Shown piece after piece: positions 14,125 through 22,314 of a DNA stretch of 25,039 nucleotides. Each line of letters begins with the position of its first letter. Within the stretch, counting starts at the first letter, position 1. Under the pieces are notes generated by a model. It ran no database searches and was not told the origin of the DNA. It was given only the letters and a program-made list of their open reading frames with translations. The DNA is taken from contig CAJMPZ010000034.1 of the NCBI GenBank assembly GCA_905215445.1, forward strand, positions 1-25,039, in the 5' to 3' direction. The position numbers and the translations under genes were made by a program. This DNA is from an uncultured bacterium (GTDB taxonomy: Bacteria > Actinomycetota > Coriobacteriia > Coriobacteriales > Coriobacteriaceae).

Positions 14125-15801
14125 TTAGGCGAGCTCAGCGGTACCCAGATCGGCGTGCTTCTGCGGATCGACATAGAGGTACTTGACGCGATCGGAGCCG
14201 ACGATGGTGTGCGTGTAGAACATCACCGGGATAACCGGGCAGTCAGCGGCGACCATAGCGTCAGCCTCCTGCATCTTGGCGATGCGCTCGTCGTCGTCAA
14301 CCGTGGCACGGGCCTCATCGACCTTGGCATCGAACTCGGGGTTGTTGTAACCGGAGCGGTTGTCGCCACCGAGGGAGTCGGAGTGGAACAGCGGGTACAG
14401 GAAGTTGTCCATGATCGGGTAATCGGCGATCCAGCCCAGACGGCCGAACTGATAGTTGAAGTTCTGATACTGCTCGAGCAGGGCAGACCACTCGGGAGTA
14501 TCGGAGACGGCGGTGACGCCCACCTTGGCGAGGTCGCCGATGATGGACTCCATGACCTCCTTGTGGCCACCGTCCTGGTTGTAGGACAGGGTCACATTGA
14601 TGCCACGATCGCCGTTAGCGCCAGCGGGAGCGACCTTGTCGAGGTACTCGTTAGCCTTGTCGACGTCATAGGCGCAGAACTCCCATGCGCCCTCCTTGTA
14701 GCCGGCGATTCCCGGAGGAACGATGCCGTCAGCGGGGGTACGGGTGCCCTTGAAGATGGTCTTGCAGATGGCCTCACGGTTGATAGCCAGGGAGATGCCC
14801 CTGCGCAGGTCAGCGTTGTTGAACGGCTCGGCCGTGGTGTTGCACGTCAGATAGTACGTGGAAGGCTCGGAGCCGAGCAGCATGCGCTCGCCGTCACCCA
14901 TGGTGTAGCCATCCTTGGACTCGCCGCGGTCCTTCTTGGCGGCGTCGATCTGAGCAGCGGGAACGTCGCAGACATCGAGGTTGCCGGCCTGGAACTCCTT
15001 GTAAGCGGTCTCCACGTCCTTGATGACCTGGAAGTGGATGGCGTCAATCTTGGCCTTGTCGCCATAGTAATCGTCAAACTTCTTGAGGTTGATCTCCTGA
15101 CCATCCTCCCACTTGCCGTCCATCATGAACGGGCCGTTACCGACCGGGGCAAGGTAGAAGCTCTTGACATCGGACTCGGCGCACTCGGGAACCGGGGACA
15201 GAGCCGGGTGAGAGGCGACGAACGGGAAGTCGGCGTAGGCGGAAGTCAGCTTGACGACGAGGGTCTCGTCATCCGGGCAGGTAACGCCGGACAGCTCGGT
15301 TGCATTACCGGCAAGCAGATCGTCATAGCCCTCGACCATGGAAAGGTGGTAGGAGACCTCGGAAGGACCATACTCGGTAGCGATGGCCGACTTAGTGTTG
15401 ACCAGGCGCTCCCAACCGAGCTTGAAGGACTTGGAAGTAACGTCGTCACCGTTGTGGAACTTGGCCTTCTTGATCTTGAAGGTGAACTCGGTGGCGTCGT
15501 CGTTAGCCTCGAAGGACTCGCAAGCCAGCGGAACGATCTCGCCCTTCTCGTTATCGTACTCCGTCAGAGCGTCGAAGAGCTGGTACTCGACCTGAGTGCC
15601 CTGATCCTCCTGGACGTTGTAGGGGTCGATGCAGACCGGGTTGTTGATGTAGAAGTTCAGCGTCGAACCGGACTCAGATCCGGAAGCGTCGCCGCCCTTC
15701 TTGCCGCATGCGGCAAGAAAAGCCATGGAGCTCGCAGCGAGGGTGCCGCCAACAAAGGCGCGACGACCCATAACGGGCTGGTGGAACATAGAATCAGCCA
15801 T
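14125..15801 (-). CDS. oppA: Oligopeptide-binding lipoprotein OppA
   Basis: This 558-residue protein is the membrane-anchored substrate receptor of the importer (SBP family 5). The signal peptide carries a twin arginine (MGRRAFVGG) and ends in the lipobox LAAC followed by a Gly/Ser-rich linker, so export by Tat and lipidation at the cysteine are predicted. The mature part shows family features such as RRGISLAINREAICKTIF and repeated references to the bound-peptide fold. The start at 15801, MADSMFHQP, is preceded by a strong AAGGAGG five bases away; the 15 upstream codons are discarded. It is the first gene of oppABCDF. The actual peptide preference cannot be read from the sequence. Confidence 0.93.
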   Translation of the reverse strand: MADSMFHQPVMGRRAFVGGTLAASSMAFLAACGKKGGDASGSESGSTLNFYINNPVCIDPYNVQEDQGTQVEYQLFDALTEYDNEKGEIVPLACESFEANDDATEFTFKIKKAKFHNGDDVTSKSFKLGWERLVNTKSAIATEYGPSEVSYHLSMVEGYDDLLAGNATELSGVTCPDDETLVVKLTSAYADFPFVASHPALSPVPECAESDVKSFYLAPVGNGPFMMDGKWEDGQEINLKKFDDYYGDKAKIDAIHFQVIKDVETAYKEFQAGNLDVCDVPAAQIDAAKKDRGESKDGYTMGDGERMLLGSEPSTYYLTCNTTAEPFNNADLRRGISLAINREAICKTIFKGTRTPADGIVPPGIAGYKEGAWEFCAYDVDKANEYLDKVAPAGANGDRGINVTLSYNQDGGHKEVMESIIGDLAKVGVTAVSDTPEWSALLEQYQNFNYQFGRLGWIADYPIMDNFLYPLFHSDSLGGDNRSGYNNPEFDAKVDEARATVDDDERIAKMQEADAMVAADCPVIPVMFYTHTIVGSDRVKYLYVDPQKHADLGTAELA

Positions 15802-16035
15802 GCCATCCTCCTTATGAGATAGGACAAAGTGAATTCGGCCGGGCAACGTCGAGACAGCCCGATCGAACCATTCAAACGCGGTCCGCCGTTATGGCTGGTT
15901 ATGCAGTGCGGACCAACGTTTCGCAATACAGTAGCGCATTTTATGCACAATATGGCGCTGATTCCGGTTAACGGTCGAGAATTTCTTTAGTTAGGCGAAG
16001 TATGTGGGGATATTTTGACTCTATTACAAGTCTGT
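15802..16035 (-). promoter_or_regulatory. Upstream region of the opp operon
   Basis: No gene is visible between the oppA start and the secG terminator. The opp promoter must lie here, but no hexamer pair is convincing. A TAAAAT and a TATTGC lie near 15930 with weak -35 partners. A 7-bp inverted repeat, GGTCCGC/GCGGACC (15880-15886 and 15908-15914), may form a leader stem. Confidence 0.3.
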
Positions 16036-16066
16036 AAACAAAATGGGCCCCGCACATGCGGGACCC
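16036..16066 (-). terminator. Intrinsic terminator after secG
   Basis: On the minus strand a GC-rich stem GGGTCCCGC/GCGGGGCCC with loop ATGT is followed by ATTTTGTTT. It ends the secG transcript. Confidence 0.85.
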
Positions 16067-16091
16067 TTTACAAACGTATATACGCCGATGC

Positions 16092-16346
16092 TTAGTAGCC
16101 GACGATACCCTGCGGGAAGAAGAACATGCACAGAACGACACACACAGCAAAAACGACGGCCATAATTACCGTCAGGCGATCGAGGTTCTGCTCCATAACG
16201 CCCGTGGCAGAGCTGGAGTTATACAGCGAGCTGGCAATCATATCCGAAACGCCGGTACCCTTACCGGAGTGCATCAGGACGAGAATCGTCAGCGCCACGG
16301 CAGAAACAGCCCAAACGACAAACAGAAGAATCTGAAACGGACCCAT
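16092..16346 (-). CDS. secG: Preprotein translocase subunit SecG
   Basis: This 84-residue membrane protein is the small accessory subunit of SecYEG and helps the SecA cycle during export. Two hydrophobic segments (about 4-24 and 58-78) flank the polar loop with the family motif HSGKGTGVSD. The length is normal. The ATG follows AAGGAG at a good distance. In many actinobacteria secG sits directly after tpiA; here gpmI lies between them. A terminator-like hairpin separates it from gpmI, and its own terminator follows. Confidence 0.92.
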   Translation of the reverse strand: MGPFQILLFVVWAVSAVALTILVLMHSGKGTGVSDMIASSLYNSSSATGVMEQNLDRLTVIMAVVFAVCVVLCMFFFPQGIVGY

Positions 16347-16412
16347 AGATAAGCTCCTTAATAGAACAATTCAAACTCCAGTACTGTACCACAACCCACA
16401 ACACTCCCCCAC

Positions 16413-16443
16413 CTGCCATTTAGGGACGGGTTAGAAATGGCAG
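16413..16443. repeat. Perfect 9-bp inverted repeat upstream of secG
   Basis: The arms CTGCCATTT and AAATGGCAG enclose a 13-base loop, AGGGACGGGTTAG. It follows the gpmI terminator in the gpmI-secG spacer. It has no T run and could be a transcript-end structure, an operator or a dispersed repeat. Confidence 0.5.
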
Positions 16444-16450
16444 AAATACC

Positions 16451-16484
16451 AAAAGGGGGTCGTCCGGTTGTGGACAACCCCCTT
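16451..16484 (-). terminator. Terminator-like hairpin after gpmI
   Basis: On the minus strand AAGGGGGTTGTCC pairs with GGACGACCCCCTT around a six-base loop, and the run then continues to four T residues. The short T run suggests partial termination before secG. Confidence 0.6.
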
Positions 16485-16509
16485 ACTAGAAAACGATAGT
16501 TGTTTTCTA

Positions 16510-18063
16510 TTAGGCCTCGGTGGCGAGCACGCGACCCGTCATCTCGGCAGAAGGCTCAATACCAGCCATGGTGAGCATGGTCGGAGCGATATCGGAAAGA
16601 CGGCCATCCTCGATACCGGTGAGCTTGGCCTTATCATCAACGATGATGAACGGCACGCGGTTGGTGGTGTGAGCCGTAAACGGATGCTTGGAACCGTCGG
16701 AAGCAACGTCAAACATGTGGTCGGCGTTGCCATGGTCGGCGGTAATCAGCGCAAAGCCACCCTTGGCGAGAATCGCCGGGACAACCTTAGACAGGGCATC
16801 GTCAACAGCCTCGACGGCCTTAACGGCGGCGTCGAAGACACCGGTGTGACCAACCATGTCGCAGTTCGCGAAGTTCACGATGTAGAAATCAGCGCGATCC
16901 TCGTTGATGGCGGCGACAAGCTTCTCAGTAACCTCGGGAGCGCTCATCTCAGGCTGCAGATCGTAGGTAGCGACCTTGGGGGAAGCGACGAGCACGCGCT
17001 CCTCGCCCTCCTTGGGCTCCTCGATGCCGCCGTTGAGGAAGAACGTCACATGGGCGTACTTCTCGGTCTCGGCGGTGTGCAGCTGCTTCAGGCCGTTGGC
17101 GGCGATAACGTCGGCCAGGACGTTCTCGGGGAACGTCTTGGGGAAAGCGACCTCGACGTCAAACGTCGGATCGTACTCGGTCATCGTCACAAAGTGCGAA
17201 AGCTTGATCTGCTCGCGCTCAAAGCCGTCGAACTCCTTGTCCGTGAACACGCGGGTCATCTGACGAGCGCGGTCGGGACGGAAGTTGAAGAAGATGGCCG
17301 CGTCGCCCTCGTGGATGCCCTCGTTGTGGGCAGCGAAGGGCTCGACGAACTCGTCGCCGCGCGGGTCCTTCTCGTAGTAGGCCTTGATACCGGCAACGGG
17401 GTCGGTATCGGCATCGGAAGCGTTGACCATGACGTCGTAGGCGCGCTGGATGCGCTCCCAACGATTATCGCGGTCCATGGCCCAATAACGGCCCGAGACG
17501 GTGGCAACGCGAGCGTCGCAACCGGTCTCCTCGGAGATCTTGGCCAGGAAGGCGCAGAACTCACTCATGTAACCGGCACCGGACTGCGGGTCAACGTCGC
17601 GGCCATCCATGAAGGCGTGGACGCGAACGGTCTTGACACCGTGCTCGGCAGCCATCTTGACCAGGGCCTCGACGTGGTTCATGTGAGAATGAACACCGCC
17701 AGGGCTCATAAGGCCCATAAGGTGAAGGGTCTTGCCGTCAGCCGTGACGTCGTCCATAGCCTTGACGAAGACCTCGTTCTTGGCGATGGAGCCGTCCTTG
17801 ATAGCATTGTTGATGCGCGAAAGCTCCTGGAACACGATGCGGCCGGCACCGATGTTGAGGTGACCCACCTCGGAGTTGCCCATCTGGCCATCGGGAAGAC
17901 CCACGTCCTCGCCCGAAGCGCCGAGCGTGGTGTGGGGGTACTGAGCGTACAGGCTATCAAGGAAGGGCGTCTTAGCAGCGGCGACGGCGTTCTCGCCATC
18001 GGCCGGAGCAAGGCCGCAACCATCCATGATGATCAGGAGTGCAGGAAGATGACGCTGTGCCAT
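16510..18063 (-). CDS. gpmI: 2,3-bisphosphoglycerate-independent phosphoglycerate mutase
   Basis: This 517-residue cytosolic enzyme interconverts 3- and 2-phosphoglycerate through a phosphoserine intermediate and needs Mn2+. The active-site Ser64 lies in GQMGNSEVGHLNIGAGR. The metal-binding motifs MDGCG near the N-terminus and ITADHGNADHM near the C-terminus are intact, as is GHTGVFDAA. The length matches the family. The gene starts five bases after the tpiA stop and belongs to the pgk-tpiA-gpmI operon. Confidence 0.97.
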   Translation of the reverse strand: MAQRHLPALLIIMDGCGLAPADGENAVAAAKTPFLDSLYAQYPHTTLGASGEDVGLPDGQMGNSEVGHLNIGAGRIVFQELSRINNAIKDGSIAKNEVFVKAMDDVTADGKTLHLMGLMSPGGVHSHMNHVEALVKMAAEHGVKTVRVHAFMDGRDVDPQSGAGYMSEFCAFLAKISEETGCDARVATVSGRYWAMDRDNRWERIQRAYDVMVNASDADTDPVAGIKAYYEKDPRGDEFVEPFAAHNEGIHEGDAAIFFNFRPDRARQMTRVFTDKEFDGFEREQIKLSHFVTMTEYDPTFDVEVAFPKTFPENVLADVIAANGLKQLHTAETEKYAHVTFFLNGGIEEPKEGEERVLVASPKVATYDLQPEMSAPEVTEKLVAAINEDRADFYIVNFANCDMVGHTGVFDAAVKAVEAVDDALSKVVPAILAKGGFALITADHGNADHMFDVASDGSKHPFTAHTTNRVPFIIVDDKAKLTGIEDGRLSDIAPTMLTMAGIEPSAEMTGRVLATEA

Positions 18064-18068
18064 ATGTC

Positions 18069-18836
18069 CTACTCGCCTGCCTTGACGACCATAGAGGCGA
18101 AGTCGGCAGCCTTGAGCGAAGCGCCGCCCACGAGGGCGCCGTCAACGTCGGGCTTAGCGACGAGCTCGGCAATGTTGCCGGGCTTAGCGGAACCACCGTA
18201 AAGGACACGGATGCCGTCGGCGAGCTCCTCGCCAAACATCTCCTTGAGGGTCTCACGGATAGCGCCGCAGACCTCCTGAGCGTCCTCGGCGGTAGCGGTC
18301 TTGCCGGTGCCGATGGCCCAGATGGGCTCGTAGGCGACGACGACCTGCTTGGGGCAGGTGATCTCAAGACCAGCAAGGCCAGCCTTGACCTGGTTCACGA
18401 CGTGCTCGACATAGGTGCCAGCCTCGCGGACCTCGAGGGACTCGCCGCAGCAGAAGACAGGAACAAGACCGGCGGCAACGAGAGCCTTGGCCTTCTTGTT
18501 CTGATCCTCGTCGGTCTCGTGGAAGTAGTCGCGACGCTCGGAGTGGCCGATGATGCAGTAGGTGCAGCCAGCAGACTTGAGCATGTCGCAAGAAGACTCA
18601 CCGGTGAAGGCACCCTTGGCCTCCCAGTACACATTCTGTGCGCCGAGGGCGATGGGGGCAGCCTGAATACGGTCATGAACCGTGGTGATGTCGATGGTCG
18701 GAGGGCAGACGAGCACCTCGACGCCAGCCGGAACCTCAGGCAGAGCCTGAGCCAGCTCGTCGGCGAGCTTGGCAGCCTCGGCGACGTCGTTGTTCATCTT
18801 CCAGTTACCAGCGATAAGAAGGGTGCGATTAGGCAT
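18069..18836 (-). CDS. tpiA: Triosephosphate isomerase
   Basis: This 255-residue TIM-barrel enzyme interconverts dihydroxyacetone phosphate and glyceraldehyde 3-phosphate in the cytosol. The catalytic residues are visible: Lys13 in GNWKMN, His98 in IIGHSERR and Glu170 in AYEPIWAIGTG. The phosphate-binding YGGSAKPGN is near the end. The start at MPNRTLLIAGNW overlaps the pgk stop by eight bases, indicating coupled translation. gpmI follows five bases after the stop. Confidence 0.97.
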   Translation of the reverse strand: MPNRTLLIAGNWKMNNDVAEAAKLADELAQALPEVPAGVEVLVCPPTIDITTVHDRIQAAPIALGAQNVYWEAKGAFTGESSCDMLKSAGCTYCIIGHSERRDYFHETDEDQNKKAKALVAAGLVPVFCCGESLEVREAGTYVEHVVNQVKAGLAGLEITCPKQVVVAYEPIWAIGTGKTATAEDAQEVCGAIRETLKEMFGEELADGIRVLYGGSAKPGNIAELVAKPDVDGALVGGASLKAADFASMVVKAGE

Positions 18837-20019
18837 CGAGAAGCGCCTCCACTCCGGGCAGGGCCTTACCCTCGACGAGCTCCATGGAAGCGCCACCACC
18901 GGTGGAGATCCAGCTCATCTTGTCGGCCAGGTTGAACTTGTTGACAGCTGCGACAGAGTCGCCACCGCCGATGATCGAGGTGCAGTCGGCCTCGGCAACA
19001 GCCTCGGCGATAGCCTGGGTGCCGTGAGCGAAGTTATCGAACTCGAAGACGCCCATGGGGCCGTTCCAGAACACGGTCTTGGCGCCCTTGACAGCCTCGG
19101 CGTAGAGCTCCTCGGTCTTGGGGCCGATGTCCATGCCCTCACGATCGTCGGGGATAGCGTCGGAAGCGACAACCTCGGGGACAGCGTCCTCGCCAAAGTG
19201 ATCGGCAACGCGGTTGTCGATGGGGAGCAGGATCTTAACGCCCTTCTCCTCGGCCTTCTTGAGCATCTCGCCAGCGCGCTCGACCCAGTCCTCTTCCTTG
19301 AGGGACTGACCGACGGTCAAGCCCTGAGCCAGGAAGAAGGTGTAGGCCATGCCGCCACCGATGATCAGGGTGTCAGCGGAGTCGATGAGGTGATCGAGAA
19401 CGCCGATCTTGGAGGAAACCTTGGAACCGCCGACGATAGCGACGAAGGGACGCTCGGGCTCGGCGAAGATGCCGGTCAGCGTGTCGACCTCCTTCTCGAG
19501 CAGGAAGCCGGCGACGGCAGGCAGGTAAGCGGCGGGGCCCACGACGGAACCCTGGGCGCGGTGAGCGGTGCCGAAGGCATCGAGAACGAAGACGTCACCA
19601 TAGGAAGCGAGCTTCTTGGCGATCTCGGGATCGTTCTTCTTCTCACGCTTGTCGAAACGGACGTTCTCGAGAACGAGAACCTTGCCCGGCTCGACGGCGG
19701 CGACAGCCTCGGCAGCCTTCTCGCCGTAGGTGTCGGCGACAAAGGCAACGTCGAGACCAGAGAGCTCGGCGAGCTTCTTGGCGACGGGCTCGAGGGACAG
19801 CTCGGGCTGGAAGCCGGTGCCATCGGGACGGCCGAGGTGGCTCATGAGGATGACGCGAGCGTTGTGCTCAACGAGGTAGTTGATGGTGGGCAGGGCAGCC
19901 TTGATGCGGGTGGTGTCGCCAACGACGCCATCCTTGATAGGCACGTTGAAGTCAACGCGGACGAGAACGCGCTTGCCGTCGACATCGATGTCGCGGACGG
20001 TCTTCTTGGTAAAGGCCAT
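18829..20019 (-). CDS. pgk: Phosphoglycerate kinase
   Basis: This 396-residue cytosolic enzyme transfers phosphate from 1,3-bisphosphoglycerate to ADP. Family signatures include KRVLVRVDFNVP near the N-terminus, HLGRPDG, LENVRFD, and the C-terminal nucleotide-binding MGVFEFDNFAHGT and GGGDSVAAV. The ATG at MAFTKKTVRD is used rather than an upstream in-frame ATG. The end overlaps the tpiA start. A clear intrinsic terminator lies between gap and pgk, yet no obvious promoter follows it, so partial read-through from gap is likely. Confidence 0.97.
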   Translation of the reverse strand: MAFTKKTVRDIDVDGKRVLVRVDFNVPIKDGVVGDTTRIKAALPTINYLVEHNARVILMSHLGRPDGTGFQPELSLEPVAKKLAELSGLDVAFVADTYGEKAAEAVAAVEPGKVLVLENVRFDKREKKNDPEIAKKLASYGDVFVLDAFGTAHRAQGSVVGPAAYLPAVAGFLLEKEVDTLTGIFAEPERPFVAIVGGSKVSSKIGVLDHLIDSADTLIIGGGMAYTFFLAQGLTVGQSLKEEDWVERAGEMLKKAEEKGVKILLPIDNRVADHFGEDAVPEVVASDAIPDDREGMDIGPKTEELYAEAVKGAKTVFWNGPMGVFEFDNFAHGTQAIAEAVAEADCTSIIGGGDSVAAVNKFNLADKMSWISTGGGASMELVEGKALPGVEALLDA

Positions 20020-20042
20020 GTTTGCTTCTACCTTTCGTACGT

Positions 20043-20065
20043 GTCTGCCTCCCATTACGGCAGAC
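20043..20065 (-). promoter_or_regulatory. Hairpin in the pgk leader
   Basis: A 7-bp stem GTCTGCC/GGCAGAC with a nine-base loop lies about 25 bases before the pgk start and after the gap terminator. It could stabilise the mRNA 5' end, or act with the terminator in setting read-through. Confidence 0.4.
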
Positions 20066-20075
20066 GATTTCCTAT

Positions 20076-20122
20076 AAAAAGGGCGCGACCCTAGGGTGTA
20101 AGCCCTATAAGGCCGCGCCCTT
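20076..20122 (-). terminator. Intrinsic terminator between gap and pgk
   Basis: On the minus strand a long stem AAGGGCGCG.../...CGCGCCC with further internal pairing (AGGG with CCCT) is followed by TTTTTAT. It would set gap apart from pgk-tpiA-gpmI in expression level. Confidence 0.85.
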
Positions 20123-20159
20123 CTTTAGACGCTCAACGAGCTATTCGCTAAAAGCTAAA

Positions 20160-21185
20160 TTAAGCAACGAACTTCTCGAAGTACTTGATGGTGCGGACCA
20201 TCTGAGAGGTGTAAGAGTTCTCGTTGTCGTACCAAGAGGTGACCTGAACGAGGGTCTGGCCGTTGCCGAGGTCAGAGCACATGGTCTGAGTGGCGTCGAA
20301 GATGGAGCCATGGGTCTCGCCGATGATGTCGGTGGAGACGATGTCGTCCTCGTTGTAACCGAAGGTCTCGGAGATGGTGGCAGCGTAGGCCTTCATAGCA
20401 GCGTTGACCTCGTCGACGGTGACCTTCTTGTCAACGACAGCGTAGAGGTTGGTGATGGAGCCGGTCGGCGTCGGGACGCGCTGGGCGGCACCGATGAGCT
20501 TGCCGTTGAGCTCGGGGAGAACCAGGCCGATAGCCTTGGCAGCACCGGTGGTGTTGGGGACAATGTTGACGGCGCAGGCGCGGCTACGACGCTTGTTGCC
20601 CTTGCGCTGCGGGCCGTCGAGCGGCATCTGGTCGCCAGTCCAGGCGTGAATGGTGGTCATGATGCCGGACACGATGGGAGCGAAGTCGTTCAGACCCTTG
20701 GCCATCGGGGCGAGGCAGTTGGTGGTGCAGGAAGCGGCGGAGATGATGTTGTCCTCAGCGGTCAGCGTCTCGTGGTTGACGTTGTACACGATGGTGGGCA
20801 GATCGCTGCCGGCCGGAGCGGAGATGACGACCTTCTTGGCGCCAGCGTTGATGTGGGCCTGAGCCTTAGCCTTGCTGGTGTAGAAGCCGGTGCACTCGAG
20901 AACGACGTCGACGTCGAGGTCGCCCCAAGGCAGGTTATTGGCGTCGGCCTCCTTGTAGATCTTGATCTCCTTGCCGTCAACGGTGATGGAATCCTCGCCA
21001 GCAACGACCTCGTGATCGCGAGCGTAGTTGCCCTGCGTGGAGTCGTACTTCAGCAGGTAAGCGAGCATATCGGGAGAGGTGAGGTCGTTGATAGCGACGA
21101 TCTCGGAGCCCTCATGACCGAACATCTGACGGAAAGCCAGACGACCGATGCGACCGAAGCCGTTAATAGCAACCTTTACTGCCAT
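20160..21185 (-). CDS. gap: Glyceraldehyde-3-phosphate dehydrogenase
   Basis: This 341-residue tetrameric cytosolic enzyme oxidises glyceraldehyde 3-phosphate with NAD and phosphate. The Rossmann motif INGFGRIGR (7-15) and Asp34 in INDLT indicate NAD preference. The catalytic Cys153 is in SAASCTTNCLAP, and WYDNENSYTSQM closes the family signature. The ATG at 21185 follows AAAGGAG; the longer frame upstream is leader. The gene follows whiA, as in many actinobacteria, and precedes pgk after a terminator. A perfect palindrome and a candidate promoter lie upstream. Confidence 0.97.
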   Translation of the reverse strand: MAVKVAINGFGRIGRLAFRQMFGHEGSEIVAINDLTSPDMLAYLLKYDSTQGNYARDHEVVAGEDSITVDGKEIKIYKEADANNLPWGDLDVDVVLECTGFYTSKAKAQAHINAGAKKVVISAPAGSDLPTIVYNVNHETLTAEDNIISAASCTTNCLAPMAKGLNDFAPIVSGIMTTIHAWTGDQMPLDGPQRKGNKRRSRACAVNIVPNTTGAAKAIGLVLPELNGKLIGAAQRVPTPTGSITNLYAVVDKKVTVDEVNAAMKAYAATISETFGYNEDDIVSTDIIGETHGSIFDATQTMCSDLGNGQTLVQVTSWYDNENSYTSQMVRTIKYFEKFVA

Positions 21186-21251
21186 TGTGTCTCCTTTCGT
21201 AAGGCCCCCGCAAGCTACAGCGCCTGCCGTTGAGGCCCACAAACTAACCAC

Positions 21252-21287
21252 TCGCCTAATATACCTTTTTTTGGACTTGAATTTCAC
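21252..21287 (-). promoter_or_regulatory. Candidate gap promoter
   Basis: On the minus strand a -10-like TATATT lies about 70-75 bases before the gap ATG, with a fair -35-like GTGAAA (21282-21287) 18 bases further upstream. The -35 match is only four of six, so this is tentative. Confidence 0.4.
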
Positions 21288-21319
21288 GAGAATGCTCGAA
21301 ATTGAAAATCAAATTTACG

Positions 21320-21333
21320 TTAAAACGTTTTAA
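21320..21333. promoter_or_regulatory. Perfect 14-bp palindrome upstream of gap
   Basis: TTAAAACGTTTTAA is fully symmetrical about a central CG, the form of LacI/CcpA-type operators. It lies about 33 bp upstream of the candidate -35. The core TAAAACGTT also occurs in GGTAAAACGTTACC upstream of nrdD (2688-2701). No regulator gene is in the window. Confidence 0.45.
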
Positions 21334-21378
21334 AGAATAAAACAGCAGTTAAATCCGTATATACGCCGATACTTTAAA

Positions 21379-22308
21379 CTACCTGTTTGCTTCAATGAGC
21401 TTTTCAAGCCTCAAAACTCGATGGTAGAGGGCCGACTTTGACAAGGGAGGGTCAGCCATCTCCCCCAAATCACGCAGCGACAGATCGGGATAGCGCTCGC
21501 GCAGGTCGCAAAAGACCGCCAAGGCATCCGGAAGCGCATCGCGAAGGCCGCGCTGCTCGAGCTCATCGATAAGCGCAAGCTGATGTTGGGCAGCACCGGC
21601 GCTTCTGGTCTGGTTGGCGAGCTCGGCGTTCACGCGACGGTTCACATCGTTCTTAACCAACTTGACCGCGCGCGCCTCCTCAATCTCGGCAACGCTGCGC
21701 TTGGCACCAATCAGCTTTAATAGATGCTCGATTTCCTCGGCGCTCTTAATGTACACGGCATATGACCCCCGCCGTGCATTAACACGAGCATGGACCCCAA
21801 TCTGCCCCAACAGGTCGCAAAGCCCCTTAGCATATTGCTCGCCCTGCACCGCGATCTCCAAATGAAAATCGCCGCGTGGATCGGCCACGAAGCCGCCCGC
21901 GATGAGCGCGCCGCGGATGTAGGCAAGCCTGCAGCAGGGACGGGCAACGATGTGTCGGGGAACACCAGCGACGAGCCCTCCCCTGCGGTCTAGAATGCCC
22001 AGCAGCACCAGAGCCTTGTCCAGGTCGGGTTGATCGGGCAGGGTAATGAGATAATTACGGACCTTATGCAAGACCGATTTACGAACGGTGAATTCCGTTT
22101 TGAGCTTAAGGATGCGATGTGTCAGCGTGATCATCGTGCGTGCGACGGCTCCCGTCTCAGTCGCAACCGTCAAACGATACCGCCCAGAGCCGGTAAGCGA
22201 GAGCGTACCACTCACGCGCGTGAGGGCGGCAAGTGTCGACAAGTCGCAGTATTCACATTCGGGTTCGCAGCGCGCAAGCTCGTCGCGCACCTCAGCGGTA
22301 AACGACAT
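21379..22308 (-). CDS. whiA: DNA-binding protein WhiA
   Basis: This 309-residue protein belongs to the WhiA family, known in Streptomyces as a sporulation regulator and in Firmicutes as a DNA-binding cell-division factor. The N-terminal two thirds resemble a LAGLIDADG homing endonuclease fold, with the family motif CCRLAYIRGALIAGGFVADP around residue 120-140. The C-terminus is a helix-turn-helix, LSLRDLGEMADPPLSKSALYHRVLRLEKL. Its start is six bases after the rapZ stop, so the two are co-transcribed. The usual middle gene yvcK is missing between them. A putative role in division or growth control is inherited from the family. Confidence 0.95.
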   Translation of the reverse strand: MSFTAEVRDELARCEPECEYCDLSTLAALTRVSGTLSLTGSGRYRLTVATETGAVARTMITLTHRILKLKTEFTVRKSVLHKVRNYLITLPDQPDLDKALVLLGILDRRGGLVAGVPRHIVARPCCRLAYIRGALIAGGFVADPRGDFHLEIAVQGEQYAKGLCDLLGQIGVHARVNARRGSYAVYIKSAEEIEHLLKLIGAKRSVAEIEEARAVKLVKNDVNRRVNAELANQTRSAGAAQHQLALIDELEQRGLRDALPDALAVFCDLRERYPDLSLRDLGEMADPPLSKSALYHRVLRLEKLIEANR

Positions 22309-22314
22309 GCAGGC

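Noticed and set aside
14098..18201. Long plus-strand ORFs opposite oppA and gpmI
   Set aside because: They are antisense to well-supported genes and consist of repetitive Val/Leu/Asp/Gly typical of shadow frames.
18829..18836. Possible frameshift at the pgk/tpiA junction
   Set aside because: Both proteins are full length with normal ends. The eight-base overlap is ordinary translational coupling.
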